A DNA stretch of 64,000 nt from Pirellulales bacterium (GTDB taxonomy: Bacteria > Planctomycetota > Planctomycetia > Pirellulales > DATAWG01), in NCBI GenBank assembly GCA_035939775.1, contig DASZFO010000159.1, positions 1 to 64,000 of the forward strand. The letters run 5' to 3'. This document shows positions 52,506-61,628 of this stretch, piece after piece. The notes beneath the pieces are model-generated. The model did not search any database. It worked only from the letters and a program-made list of their open reading frames with translations, and was not told where the DNA came from. Positions within the stretch are counted from its first letter, which is position 1. Every line of letters begins with the position of its first letter. A program made the translations under genes and the position numbers.

Positions 52506-54422
52506 CTAGTTACTCCGGCTTTCCAATTCTTCGCTTCGTACTTCGAACTTCGTACTTTGTACTTCTACTTTTTCGTTGAGGATCAGCGGCAAATCGACGG
52601 CGATCGTGGTCCCTTTCCCCGGCGCGCTGTCGACGACGGCGGTCGTCCCGAACAGCCGCGCCCGCTGGCGGATGCCTTGCAGCCCGAACCGCTCGCGGCT
52701 GACTTTGGTCGGATCAAAGCCGCGGCCCCAGTCGCGGATCACCAGTCGGAGCGTGCTGCCGTTTTCATAGATTTCGATCCGCGCCCGGCGGCTGCCGCTG
52801 TGTTTGCGGATATTGCTGAGCGCCTCTTGGACGACCCGGAAGATGGCGCTTTCCAGCGGGGGCACCAATCGATCAAATGTCGCTCGATGGACGAACTCGA
52901 TCTCGGGCACTTCGCCGCGAGCTTCGTTGATCAGGTATTCCACGGCGGCAATCACCCCGAGTTCGTCGAGCACGGGAGGCCGCAAACCGCTGATCAGCCG
53001 CCGCGCTTCATTGACCGCCTCGCGGAGCAACCGCGCTCCGCGATCGAATTCCGTCTCGCGGAGACCGTCATCCTCAGCGTGCTTGGAGGCTTCGAGGTGC
53101 ATGAGCGCGCCGGTCATCTCCTGAACCATTCCGTCGTGGATCTCGTAGGCGACGAGCTGCCGGTCGCGCTCGTGCAAGTCCAGCAGACGCCGCAAGAAAT
53201 CCTGCTCCCGGAGCAAGGCGGCATCAGCCCGCTTGCGATCGGAGATATCGCGGGTGATGACGATCAGTGAATCGATCTTTCCGTCGCGCTCGATCGGGCC
53301 AAACCGGCTGGCGTACCAGGCGATGTTGCCGTCGGGGGCAATGAGCGACGATTCCAATTGAGCCGGCTTTCCCGTCTGGACGACCGAGTCGATCGTTTGC
53401 CGGACACGTCGGCGGTCTTCTTCGTTGGTCGTGAAATCGAAGACGCTGGCGCCCACCACGTCCTTCATTTCGTATTGCGGCCCGACGCGATTGAGGAACC
53501 GGATCGCGCCGCTTCGGTCGATCACGAGGATGAAATCGGGCGCGTGCTCGACCAGCCCGCGCCACTTTTCCTCGCTGGCCTGCAGCGCATCGGCGGTCCG
53601 CCGCGATTCGGTCACGTCGCGCAGCGAGCCAGCCATCCGCACCATCTCTCCGGCTTCGCTCCAGATCCCCAAGCCACGAGCGCTGAACCACCGATATTCG
53701 CCCGATTTCGTCAGCAACCGATACTCGACGTCGTAGGGCACGCGATGTTCGACATGCTCGGCGACGGCCTTCATAATCCGTTCTCGGTCGTCGGGATGAA
53801 GCCGCGACATCCAGCTTCCCAGAACGTTCGGAAACTCTTCGTCGCGAAATCCGAGCAGTTCCTTCGTTCGCGGGGAGTACCAGACCGGCGTCTCGGGCGA
53901 GTACCAAGGAACGCCGGGGAGAACCAGGGCGTCCCACAGACCTTCGTTCGCCCCGCGGACCGCCAGGTCGAATCGCTCGTTGCCGCGGCGCAGGGCTTCT
54001 TCCATTTGCTCGCGGTTACGAAACTCGGCGATCTTTCGCTTGGCCGCCGCAATGCGGACGTCGCACCATTGCCAGTCGAGGGGCAGCGAAAAGCAATCGT
54101 CGGCGCCCGCATCGAGAACGGCCCGTGCGGCCGCGGGTCCGCTCCGATCGGTCACGACCCAGATCACCCGCAAATGGCCGTTGCCTTCAGTGCGCACGCG
54201 GCGGCAGAGTTCTAGGCCGTCCGGATCCGCCTTGCGGCTCTCAATCACGAAAAGTGACGGGCGCTGTTCCAGAACGACGTTCCAGGCGGCCGCCACGTCG
54301 GAACAGGGCACGACCTTAAAGCCCCACTTGACGAGATGGGTCTCCCATTCCGCTTGGAGCGCGACATCCGCGGTTTCAACGAGGGCTTTCACGGGGTTTT
54401 TCCATAACGTCGGGGGGTACAA
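52506..54422 (-). CDS. PAS histidine kinase, NarX/DegS type, with degenerate receiver
   Basis: 638 aa. An N-terminal receiver-like domain (about 10-130) lacks the phospho-acceptor Asp (LFVIESRKADPDGLELCRRV has Glu) and is probably not phosphorylated. Two PAS/PAC domains follow (about 150-280 and 290-410), then HisKA_3 with the phospho-His in QLVAYEIHDGMVQEM and a HATPase ending WGRGFDPTK and GLQGIRQRARLFG. The last 20 residues (KVEVQSTKFEVRSEELESRS) come from short DNA repeats. It diverges from the LuxR-type regulator gene at 54592, its likely partner. Confidence 0.9.
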   Translation of the reverse strand: MYPPTLWKNPVKALVETADVALQAEWETHLVKWGFKVVPCSDVAAAWNVVLEQRPSLFVIESRKADPDGLELCRRVRTEGNGHLRVIWVVTDRSGPAAARAVLDAGADDCFSLPLDWQWCDVRIAAAKRKIAEFRNREQMEEALRRGNERFDLAVRGANEGLWDALVLPGVPWYSPETPVWYSPRTKELLGFRDEEFPNVLGSWMSRLHPDDRERIMKAVAEHVEHRVPYDVEYRLLTKSGEYRWFSARGLGIWSEAGEMVRMAGSLRDVTESRRTADALQASEEKWRGLVEHAPDFILVIDRSGAIRFLNRVGPQYEMKDVVGASVFDFTTNEEDRRRVRQTIDSVVQTGKPAQLESSLIAPDGNIAWYASRFGPIERDGKIDSLIVITRDISDRKRADAALLREQDFLRRLLDLHERDRQLVAYEIHDGMVQEMTGALMHLEASKHAEDDGLRETEFDRGARLLREAVNEARRLISGLRPPVLDELGVIAAVEYLINEARGEVPEIEFVHRATFDRLVPPLESAIFRVVQEALSNIRKHSGSRRARIEIYENGSTLRLVIRDWGRGFDPTKVSRERFGLQGIRQRARLFGTTAVVDSAPGKGTTIAVDLPLILNEKVEVQSTKFEVRSEELESRSN

Positions 54423-54591
54423 TCTAATCCGATAGCGGTTAGCATATCAAGGATTCGATCATGCGACCGGTCGGCGCTCGCGCGCTGTTGACGCCGCGGC
54501 CGGTCGCCGGAACCAAACGCCGCAATTCGCAGGCGGCCCTCCTGTATTCTAGTTCACCGACCACTCAGTTTGCGAACCCTTGGAGTGCGGC

Positions 54592-55224
54592 ATGAGCATC
54601 AGAATCTTGGTTATCGACGACCATGAGGTTGTCCGCACAGGTTTGAAAAGTCTCTTGCAAGGGACCGACCTCAAGATCGTCGGCGAAGGGGCCACCGGAG
54701 AATCGGTCTTGCGGCTGACGAAAAAGCATAATCCGAACGTCGTCCTGATGGACATCCGGATGCCGGATGGCGACGGGCTCGTAGCGCTAGGGCGGATCAG
54801 ATTGGATCATCCGACCTTGCCCGTGCTGATTTGGTCGGCTTTCGACAACCCGACGTATGTCGCGCGCGCCGTGGCGCTGGGCGCCAATGGATACGTGTCG
54901 AAGTCGGCCAGCAAAGACAAACTCGTCCAAGCGATTCGAACTGCCGCGGCGGGTGAGACAACGTGGACGCGCGAGGAGCTGCGCCGCGTGACCGGCGCCT
55001 TGGCGACCCCGCGGCTTTCCGCAGACGTCGAGGTCCCCCTCACGCAGCGCGAGAATGAGGTGCTGCGCCAATTGACCCTCGGAGCGACCAACAAGGCAAT
55101 CGCACAAGCCCTGCACATCAGCTACGAGACCGTCAAGGAGCACGTGCAACATATTCTACGGAAGATCGGCGTCACGGACCGAACCCAGGCGGCGGTTTGG
55201 GCGGTTCGGAAGAAACTAGTCTGA
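54592..55224 (+). CDS. LuxR/NarL-type response regulator
   Basis: 210 aa. Receiver (about 1-120): ILVIDDHEVVRTGLKSLL, phospho-Asp in VVLMDIRMPDGDG, Lys in VSKSASKD. A linker follows, then a GerE/LuxR HTH (about 148-208): LTQRENEVLRQLTLGATNKA and ISYETVKEHVQHILRKIG. ATG 54592 has GGAG 7 bases upstream. It diverges from the PAS kinase, the classic arrangement for a NarX/NarL-type pair, so the kinase probably phosphorylates it. Confidence 0.93.
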   Translation: MSIRILVIDDHEVVRTGLKSLLQGTDLKIVGEGATGESVLRLTKKHNPNVVLMDIRMPDGDGLVALGRIRLDHPTLPVLIWSAFDNPTYVARAVALGANGYVSKSASKDKLVQAIRTAAAGETTWTREELRRVTGALATPRLSADVEVPLTQRENEVLRQLTLGATNKAIAQALHISYETVKEHVQHILRKIGVTDRTQAAVWAVRKKLV

Positions 55225-55280
55225 ATGCCGAATGCCGAATCGAGCATTCTTTATCTGGTTCTTTTTTTTGGCGGCGTCAT

Positions 55281-55619
55281 ATGGGCGGACCTTGCGAACC
55301 CCAGGCTGCGATCGGCCGCCTTGGGGGAGACCTTGAGCTTTACCGGGAGTTGGTGCGGAGCTTCCTCAACGACTCTGCCGGGTTGCTCCCTCGACTGCGC
55401 GCTGCCATCTCCGCAGGCGACGCTGACGCCCTCCACAAAGCGGCACATGGTTTGAAGGGAGTTGCAGCGACGTGCGGCGCAGTGGGCGTTGCCGAAGTTG
55501 CCGCCAGCCTGGAAGCGTCGGCCGTTGACCGCAACTTGAGCGTTATCGGCGAACTGAATGAACGACTGCATGCCGAGTTGGCCGGCGCGGCAAACCTGCT
55601 CGCGGTCTACTACTGGTAG
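55281..55619 (+). CDS. HPt (histidine phosphotransfer) domain protein
   Basis: 112 aa, a stand-alone HPt four-helix bundle. The phospho-His lies in LHKAAHGLKGVAATCGAVG, with the following glycine as required. LELYRELVRSFLND and an ASLEAS helix complete the pattern. A frame extending upstream would overlap the regulator gene; ATG 55281 gives a normal HPt length. It lies 56 bases after the LuxR regulator. It can shuttle phosphate between a hybrid kinase and stand-alone receivers such as those at 6110 and 56416 (inference). Confidence 0.88.
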   Translation: MGGPCEPQAAIGRLGGDLELYRELVRSFLNDSAGLLPRLRAAISAGDADALHKAAHGLKGVAATCGAVGVAEVAASLEASAVDRNLSVIGELNERLHAELAGAANLLAVYYW

Positions 55620-56072
55620 TCGCGGCCGCCGCGTTCCGCCGCCCCGGCGATGGCCAATCTGAGTGGGTCTGGGCCACCTCGCGCGTGCTCTGAGAGATGG
55701 CCGATCAAGCTGGTCAACCGGCGGGCAGCATGGACGCCAACTGCCAGTATTTGTTTCCGAATCGCGAATCGGCCGATCGAAAAACAACTGGAGGCCAGCC
55801 AATCGTAGCACGCCACCGCTGCGATCGGAAAAGTCGGCAGAAGGTGGTCGGTTGGAGGAGGGCTGGGCCGGATCATGGCGGCGCCAATACTGCGACACTC
55901 GCGGCCAAAACGGGACCATCCGTCATCGTGCGGCGAATTCTAAGGTTCATTTCCCAGAGTCGGCACGATTTCTGCTCGTGGTTTCCGCAGCCGATCAGGC
56001 TGGTCGTTCCCCCCCATAGGCGCGGTGATCAATGGCAATTGGGCTGCAAGCACGGCAAAGGGAGTGGAAATC
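55620..56072. other. 453-base gene-free region
   Basis: I see no supported gene. The open frames here have atypical composition and no ribosome-binding site. The stretch contains CGATCGAAAAACAAC, which resembles the arm sequence of the repeat at 25642. No terminator with a U-run and no clear promoter are visible. Confidence 0.5.
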
Positions 56073-56396
56073 ATGTTGAGGATGAGTCATCGCCGTTCTG
56101 GTTCCAAAAACCCTGCGGCCGCCGTAAGCGGAATCGCTGAGACCATTTGTGAAAGCGGCCGCGACCTTCGCGACAGCTTGCAGCAGATGGGATGCAAGGC
56201 CAAGAACATGGCACAGGTCGGCTGGGAGACCGCCCGCGGTACGGCCTCCGATTTCGTCGAGAAAGGGTGCCACAAAGCGATGGAGGTGAGCGAATCCTTG
56301 GAAACTCGAATTCGCACCCGTCCCTTGCGAGCAATTCTATCCGCCGCTGGGATTGGCTTCCTCGCGGGAATGCTCTTGAAACGCCGTCGCCCGTAA
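56073..56396 (+). CDS. DUF883/ElaB-YqjD-like membrane-anchored protein
   Basis: 107 aa. A charged amphipathic helical region is followed by the C-terminal anchor TRPLRAILSAAGIGFLAGML with KRRRP at the end, the hallmark of DUF883 (P-x-x-A-x-x-x-AxG-x-GFL-x-G-x-L-x-x-RR). E. coli ElaB/YqjD bind ribosomes at the inner membrane in stationary phase. Two Cys near 26 and 41 are unusual. GGGAG lies 8 bases before ATG 56073. Confidence 0.78.
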   Translation: MLRMSHRRSGSKNPAAAVSGIAETICESGRDLRDSLQQMGCKAKNMAQVGWETARGTASDFVEKGCHKAMEVSESLETRIRTRPLRAILSAAGIGFLAGMLLKRRRP

Positions 56397-56415
56397 GGAA
56401 CGACCGCCGCACGCA

Positions 56416-56874
56416 ATGGACTCGAATTTTGCCATGAAATCGAACGAATACGGCCGCGATGGAGGATGTGGCCCGGCAAATCGAACGTTGCGGGTCTTAT
56501 TTGTCGAGGACACTCCGGCCGGTCAGTTGGTAGGGCTGAGGCTCTTTCAAGCCCAGGGGTATCGAGTCTTTTTGGCGGCCAACGGGCGCGAAGCCGTCGA
56601 AATCTTTGATCGCGAGCCGGTCGATCTGGTCGTCATGGACCTTCACATGCCGGTCATGGACGGCTGGCAGGCCGTCCGCGAGATCCGTCGCCGCGAGAGC
56701 GAACGCCCAGTCCCCATCGTGGCGGTTAGCGCGTATTCGAACCCGACCGATCCGGAATGGTTCCACGCGGCCGGCATCAATGCCTTTGTCGCCAAACCCA
56801 TCGACAAAGCGCGGCTCCTGCAGACGATCGCGCAACTTTGCTGGAAAGAAGAATCGCCCCGCGCGTCGGAATAG
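56416..56874 (+). CDS. Stand-alone receiver (CheY-like) protein
   Basis: 152 aa, a receiver at about 25-140 with a 24-residue polar leader. Acidic pair in LFVEDTPAGQL, phospho-Asp in LVVMDLHMPVMDGWQA, Ser in AVSAYSN, Lys in FVAKPIDKA. This is the receiver type most often fused to or paired with hybrid kinases and HPt proteins. It starts 19 bases after the DUF883-like gene and is convergent with the NtrC-type gene. Confidence 0.9.
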   Translation: MDSNFAMKSNEYGRDGGCGPANRTLRVLFVEDTPAGQLVGLRLFQAQGYRVFLAANGREAVEIFDREPVDLVVMDLHMPVMDGWQAVREIRRRESERPVPIVAVSAYSNPTDPEWFHAAGINAFVAKPIDKARLLQTIAQLCWKEESPRASE

Positions 56875-56883
56875 GCCGGATCG

Positions 56884-58368
56884 TCAACCCACGGGTTCGA
56901 GAGATCGCGGCAGCTTGGCCGGCTGCTGATCGGCGAGGTTGACCACCTGATCGATGCGAATGCCTAGAGTGCGAATCTTGTTGCGCAAGCTGCCCCGTGT
57001 AATACCCAGTATCTTGGCGGCCGTCGATTGATTGGCCCCCGTATGTCGCAGGACGCGGGTGAGCACGATCCGCTCGACGTATGCCGACACTTCGGCATAC
57101 AGGTCGGTCGATCGGGCCTGCATCCTCTCGTCGACGAAATCCTCGAGGGCCGCGATTTCCCCCGGTCGCGATTCCATCTCGCCATTGGTTTCCCCGGCGG
57201 CCGATCGCACCGCGGGTGGCAAGAACCCCGGTAGAAGCACCGATCCAATCGCCTGAAGCAGCGCCTGCTTAAGCACGCTTTGAAACTCCCGCACATTGCC
57301 CGGCCAACGATAGCGCATCATCATTTCCAGGGCTTCAGGCGATACCTCGCAAACGTCCTTTCCAAGTTCGCGGCTGAAGCGGTGCAGAAAATGCTCCAAC
57401 AGCACGGCGACGTCCTCGGTTCGCCCGCGGAGCGGCGGCAGTTTGATGCTGAAGCCGTTCAAACGGTAATAGAGATCGGGACGAAACTCACCTTTGCCGA
57501 CCAACTCTTCCAGGTCCCGATTGGTGGCGGCGATGATCCGCACGTCGGTTTCAATCGTTTCATTGCCTCCCACCCGCTCGAACCGTTGCTCCTGCAGCAC
57601 GCGCAGCACCTTGCTCTGCACGAGCGGGGTCATATCCCCGACTTCATCGAGAAACAGCGTTCCGCCGGAGCACTGCTCGAACTTCCCGATCCGCTTCGAA
57701 TCGGCGCCGGTGAACGAGCCCTTTTCGTGACCGAACAATTCACTTTCCAACAGCGCTTCGGGAATCGCCGCGCAATTGACGGCCAGAAACCGTCCTGCCG
57801 ATCGGGGGCTGTGCTGATAGATGGCCCGAGCGACTAATTCCTTTCCCGTGCCGCTTTCGCCATGAATCAACACCGTGACGTTTTGCGGCGCGACGCGGCC
57901 AATCGCCTTATACACCTCTTGCATCGCGGGGCAGCGGCCGATCAGGGCATCGCCGAGCTCGTCGGACTCGGATTCCTCGGCCATCGATACCGGCACGTGC
58001 ATGAACCGGCGAATCTCGAACGCACGAGCGACCAACTCGCGCACTTTGGGAAAATCCAGCGGCTTCAGCAGATAGTCGAAGGCCCCCAGCTTCATCGCTT
58101 CGATCGCTGTGTCGCTCGCCCCGCCGGCCGTGATGAAAATCACCGGAATTTTCGGATCGAGTTGGTGCAGCTTCTCGAACATCGTCAGCCCAGACATGTC
58201 GGGCAGCACGATATCGAGAATCACCGTGTCGGGCCGATGCCGCTTGACCATTTCCAGCCCTTCCGCGCCCAACTCGGCCGTGAAGACCGTTGTGTCGGTG
58301 TCTTGAAAGACGCGGCGGAAAATCTGCAAGACCATCGCATCGTCGTCAATGACCAAGAGGGAAGGCAT
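56884..58368 (-). CDS. NtrC-family sigma-54-dependent response regulator
   Basis: 494 aa from Met 58368, which has GGAG 8 bases upstream and directly precedes the receiver (MPSLLVIDDDAMVLQIF). Phospho-Asp in VILDIVLPDMSG. AAA+ domain: Walker A HGESGTGKELVARAI, the sigma-54 contact loop GHEKGSFTGAD (GSFTGA variant of GAFTGA), Walker B GGTLFLDEVGDM, and arginine-finger region AATNRDLEELV. The C-terminal Fis-type HTH is NQSTAAKILGITRGSLRNKI. It activates sigma-54 promoters. No cognate kinase is next to it on the same strand. Confidence 0.93.
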   Translation of the reverse strand: MPSLLVIDDDAMVLQIFRRVFQDTDTTVFTAELGAEGLEMVKRHRPDTVILDIVLPDMSGLTMFEKLHQLDPKIPVIFITAGGASDTAIEAMKLGAFDYLLKPLDFPKVRELVARAFEIRRFMHVPVSMAEESESDELGDALIGRCPAMQEVYKAIGRVAPQNVTVLIHGESGTGKELVARAIYQHSPRSAGRFLAVNCAAIPEALLESELFGHEKGSFTGADSKRIGKFEQCSGGTLFLDEVGDMTPLVQSKVLRVLQEQRFERVGGNETIETDVRIIAATNRDLEELVGKGEFRPDLYYRLNGFSIKLPPLRGRTEDVAVLLEHFLHRFSRELGKDVCEVSPEALEMMMRYRWPGNVREFQSVLKQALLQAIGSVLLPGFLPPAVRSAAGETNGEMESRPGEIAALEDFVDERMQARSTDLYAEVSAYVERIVLTRVLRHTGANQSTAAKILGITRGSLRNKIRTLGIRIDQVVNLADQQPAKLPRSLEPVG

Positions 58369-58866
58369 GGAAGGCTCCTTCATAGAAATCCGTGGCCCCA
58401 ATTCTCATTGCCTTGCGGCGCGACTCGAACTCAATGATATACGGCGGAAACCACCAACGACTCGCCAGATTTGACCAAAGCGCCTTGCTCAACCAGGCTT
58501 TAGGCCTCCGCCGGGACGACGTGGACAGCCATGGCGACCGGCGATCGGGGCCAAAAAAAACACCCCTTCGCGAACTATGGCGAAAGGGTGCGGAAGCGTG
58601 CTGGACCTCTACCCATATCTAATTTAGAGAATCCTCAACGGGTTGTCAAACATTTGAGCCTCTGATGCCGAGAAATCGCTCCTTACCGGCGGCCAGAGTG
58701 TTTCCACCATCAAAGCCGACAGCACGCGAATTCAGTCCAGTCACATCGCTGTCGATCCCGAAAGTCTTGCGGAGTTCGGCTACATTCTCACGCCCCTTGC
58801 AGGCGCAAGCCGCTGGCCGACGCCGAAGCAAGCTGATCAGCGATTCACGCGCCCTTGGCTGACTGG
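58369..58866. other. 498-base gene-free region with a minus-strand terminator
   Basis: A 61-codon minus-strand frame (58646-58831) exists but has no recognisable motif, and I do not call it. A terminator for minus-strand transcription lies at 58553-58590. The NtrC gene's promoter must lie between 58369 and 58552. Confidence 0.5.
58553..58590 (-). terminator. Rho-independent terminator
   Basis: On the minus strand CACCC-x-TTCGC pairs with GCGAA-x-GGGTG across a short loop (58561-58590), followed directly by eight T residues (58560-58553). It lies about 275 bases after the metallophosphoesterase stop and before the NtrC-type gene, and separates those units. Confidence 0.8.
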
Positions 58867-59856
58867 CTAGCCGTTCTCAACCAAGGTCGCGTCCGCGATG
58901 GCGAGAGATCGTCGCCCTTGCACATAGCTCACACGCGTAACGCCGAGCATCCGCTTCAGCTTGTCGGCCGCAACGTCTTTGATCGGGCCGGGAGATTCCG
59001 CCTTGCCCGGTTCCGGTTGCGGAAAGGCGGTGGAGCGGGCTGAATGGAAGGTGATGTTGCCTTCGACCTTTTGCAGAATTTGATGGATGTGGCCGTTGAG
59101 GACGGTGACCGAGCCGAAACGCTTGAGGAGTGCGAGCGCCTGGGCGCTGTCCTCGGTGCCCCAGCCCCATTTCGGATAGACGGTCCAGAGCGGCACGTGC
59201 GCGAATACGACGATCGGCGTGCTGTCGGCCAACCCGGCCAAATCCTGCTTGAGCCAATCAATTTGGTCGGCGCCAAGCACGCCCAGCCCGCCAGCCTTGA
59301 GGTTCATCACGTTGACGAGACCAGCGAAATGCACTCCCCGGTAATCGAAGCTAAGCCAACCGTTGCCGCGAGTTCCCTTGCCGTAGCGCTCGAGATAGAG
59401 CTTGGCATCGTCGGTGAACACGTCGTGCTCACCCGGAACGTAAAACGCTCCGCCCACCTTCGCACGGCTGACAATTTGGGCGCAGGTATCGAATTCGGCC
59501 GGTTTGGCCAGATGGGTAAGGTCGCCTGTGTGCAGGAGCAGGGCGGGGGGTTCAGCGGCCGAGTTGATTTGCGCGACGGCGCGATCGAGCGTTCCGGCGA
59601 CATCCTGGTTTGGCGCCTTCTTGAATCCGATATGGCTGTCGCTGATCTGCACGAATGTGAAATCGGCCTGCCCCGCCCCGCGGGGCTCATCGCCGAAGAC
59701 GCGCGATGACAGCACGCCGCCGCTCACGCTCCAAATCAATCCCGTGCCGGCCCAAGCCATGCATTCGAGAAACCCGCGGCGATCGACACCGTCGTCCGAT
59801 TGATTCACGGAAGTTGGAGAGGCTTCGCTACGATCGATATTGGAGCGGCAAGTCAT
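58867..59856 (-). CDS. Tat-exported metallophosphoesterase
   Basis: 329 aa. Tat-like signal DRRGFLECMAWAGTGLIWSV after a polar leader. Calcineurin-like motifs in order: FVQISDSHIGF (D-x-H), LLLHTGDLTH (GD), FYVPGEHDVF (Glu replaces the Asn of GNHD), VVFAHVPLW and VLNGHIHQ (GH-x-H). This is the exported phosphodiesterase/phosphatase class common in planctomycetes. The E for N change in the GNHD motif may alter metal use (inference). Its 5' end faces the sigma factor gene across the GTTTAACC repeat. Confidence 0.88.
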   Translation of the reverse strand: MTCRSNIDRSEASPTSVNQSDDGVDRRGFLECMAWAGTGLIWSVSGGVLSSRVFGDEPRGAGQADFTFVQISDSHIGFKKAPNQDVAGTLDRAVAQINSAAEPPALLLHTGDLTHLAKPAEFDTCAQIVSRAKVGGAFYVPGEHDVFTDDAKLYLERYGKGTRGNGWLSFDYRGVHFAGLVNVMNLKAGGLGVLGADQIDWLKQDLAGLADSTPIVVFAHVPLWTVYPKWGWGTEDSAQALALLKRFGSVTVLNGHIHQILQKVEGNITFHSARSTAFPQPEPGKAESPGPIKDVAADKLKRMLGVTRVSYVQGRRSLAIADATLVENG

Positions 59857-60157
59857 GGATTTACCTTCGGTTTGGATGAGTGGTGGATTTGCAATTGACC
59901 AACAACGATTTACTGCAAGCTTTGTTTAACCCGGAGCCAACGTCGGCGGCGGGCCGTTCGCGAGATTCCGCTCTCGCCGTTGGCTCCGGTTTAAACAAAC
60001 GTAACTACGTAACAACCGGGAACCGTGGCTTTCTGCCGATCTGGACCGGCGCCGCGCCGCAAAAATTCCCGCCCAGGTGAAACTTTTTCGCCGCGGGAAT
60101 AAAATGGGATAGGTGGCGGTCTGTTTGTTGGGAGTCCTGCGGCTGTGGAGAATCCGT
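59857..60157. other. 301-base divergent intergenic region with palindrome
   Basis: Between the metallophosphoesterase and sigma-factor genes, which are divergent. It holds the palindromic repeat at 59924-59996 and a GC-rich stretch. No coding frame. Promoters for both genes are expected here, but I cannot assign boxes. Confidence 0.5.
59924..59996. repeat. Inverted-repeat element, GTTTAACC family, copy 2
   Basis: Arms 59924-59942 and 59978-59996, 19 bases each with a single mismatch, contain GGAGCCAACG / CGTTGGCTCC and end in GTTTAAC / GTTTAAAC. The outer 19 bases match copy 1 (16638-16704). The loop is different and longer (35 bases). It lies between divergent genes, so it is not a terminator. 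Confidence 0.8.
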
Positions 60158-60700
60158 TTGCCTGTTGATGACGCCGATCTGCAATTCGAGATGAAGGTGC
60201 TCCCGCACCTCGACGCCGCATACAATTTGTCGCGCTGGTTGACGCGCAACGACCATGATGCGGAGGACGTCGTGCAAGAGGCGTGTCTCCGCGCGATTCG
60301 GTTCATTGCGACGCATCGCGGCGAGAACAGCCGCGGCTGGCTGCTGGCGATCGTGCGAAACACTTGTTGCACATGGCTGCAAAAGAATCGGCCGAGCGAA
60401 TTGAACCGTACCCTGCCGGTAGACCAGACGAACGAACCGCCGAGCGGCGAGTTGGACCCGCCGGCGATGGCAATCCGAAAGGCTGATCGGGAAATGGTCC
60501 AACGGGCGGTCGAGGAATTGCCGATCGAGTACCGCGAGGTGATCGTGCTCCGCGAATTGGATGGAATGTCGTACAAAGAAGTGGCCGAGATCGTCGGCGT
60601 GCCGTTGGGGACCGTCATGTCGCGGCTCTCCCGGGCGCGAAAGCGGTTGGAACAATCGCTCGGCCAACGTTTGGAGAAAGAGGCTGACCGTGGAATGTGA
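60158..60700 (+). CDS. ECF-type RNA polymerase sigma factor
   Basis: 180 aa. Region 2: AAYNLSRWLTRNDHDAEDVV with QEACLRA; region 4: ELPIEYREVIVLRELDGMSY followed by KEVAEIVGVPLGTVMSRLSR. I choose TTG 60158 because GGAG lies 7 bases upstream and the protein then starts at the conserved MPVDDADLQFEM; a GTG 45 bases earlier adds a hydrophobic tail. Its end overlaps the anti-sigma gene by 11 bases, giving translational coupling. The target promoter is unknown. Confidence 0.88.
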   Translation: MPVDDADLQFEMKVLPHLDAAYNLSRWLTRNDHDAEDVVQEACLRAIRFIATHRGENSRGWLLAIVRNTCCTWLQKNRPSELNRTLPVDQTNEPPSGELDPPAMAIRKADREMVQRAVEELPIEYREVIVLRELDGMSYKEVAEIVGVPLGTVMSRLSRARKRLEQSLGQRLEKEADRGM

Positions 60701-61502
60701 AGAAACCCGCAACCTGATCCATGCCTATCTCGACGGCGAATTAGACCTCGTGCACTCGCTGGAGATCGATCGGCATTTGGAGAGTTGCCAGGCCTGCGCC
60801 GACTTGGCCCAGCGGACCGAAGCGGTGCGGACCGCTGTCCAAAGCCACGCGCCGCGGTTCGCCGCGCCTGCGGAACTCATCGAGCGGCTCCGCGATTTGT
60901 CGAGTGATGCGCCGAGCCCAGTACGCGTCGAGCGTCGCGCGCGCCCATATCGCTGGGAGGCGCTCGCGTCGGCAGCCGTCGTGATTGCGGTGATGGCCGT
61001 GGGCTGGAGTCTGATGCATGCCGCCCCGGGTGAGTCCGCCACGGACCGCATGGCGATGGAGCTTTACTCCAACCACATTCGCTCGCTGATGCCGGAGGGG
61101 GAGCATTTAATGGACGTGGCCTCGACCGATAAGCACACGGTCAAGCCTTGGTTCGCCGGGAAGATCGATTTCTCGCCGCGAGTCGAGGATTTGAAGGAAG
61201 AAGGATTTCCGTTGACTGGGGGCCGTTTGGATTTGCTCGACGGCCGGCCCGTCGCGGCGTTGGTCTACAAGCATGGCCCGGAGGCGAGTCCGCACATCAT
61301 CAATCTCTTCATTCAGCCGCTGGCCGACGTTCCAGCGGCTGCCGATGAACCGAGAACCGATAGTTACCAGGGCTATCGGCTCATCTCGTGGCGCGACTCG
61401 GCGATGCGATACTGGGCTGTCTCCGATCTGAATCGCGAGGAGCTGGACCAGTTCGTCGGCCTGCTAAAGCAGCGGGCTGCCGATGATAAGGCCGCAAGAT
61501 AA
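60690..61502 (+). CDS. Zinc-finger anti-sigma factor, membrane anchored
   Basis: 270 aa. The N-terminal zf-HC2 zinc motif is CEETRNLIHAYLDGELD with H-x-x-x-C-x-x-C in DRHLESCQAC. One membrane helix lies at about 93-111 (ALASAAVVIAVMAVGWSLM), followed by an extracytoplasmic domain of about 155 residues (DFSPRVEDLKEEGFPLTGGR; GYRLISWRD) seen in other ZAS-type anti-sigma factors. The start is GTG 60690 inside the sigma gene, with GGAG upstream. It is expected to hold the sigma factor inactive until an envelope or redox signal. Confidence 0.87.
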   Translation: MECEETRNLIHAYLDGELDLVHSLEIDRHLESCQACADLAQRTEAVRTAVQSHAPRFAAPAELIERLRDLSSDAPSPVRVERRARPYRWEALASAAVVIAVMAVGWSLMHAAPGESATDRMAMELYSNHIRSLMPEGEHLMDVASTDKHTVKPWFAGKIDFSPRVEDLKEEGFPLTGGRLDLLDGRPVAALVYKHGPEASPHIINLFIQPLADVPAAADEPRTDSYQGYRLISWRDSAMRYWAVSDLNREELDQFVGLLKQRAADDKAAR

Positions 61503-61628
61503 CGATCATTTCGCCAGCGACGTTCGTAGGGATTGGGCAACTGCGCTCCGGCGTGCTACTATGGCAAGAGTGCCTTCCGAGCGCCCACGATTGCCCCTGG
61601 AGCCGCGACTTGCGGTTGTAATCCACCC

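Noticed and set aside
58646-58831. 61-codon minus-strand gene between the phosphoesterase and NtrC genes
   Set aside because: No Shine-Dalgarno, no recognised motif, and the opposite strand is open as well. Too weak to call.
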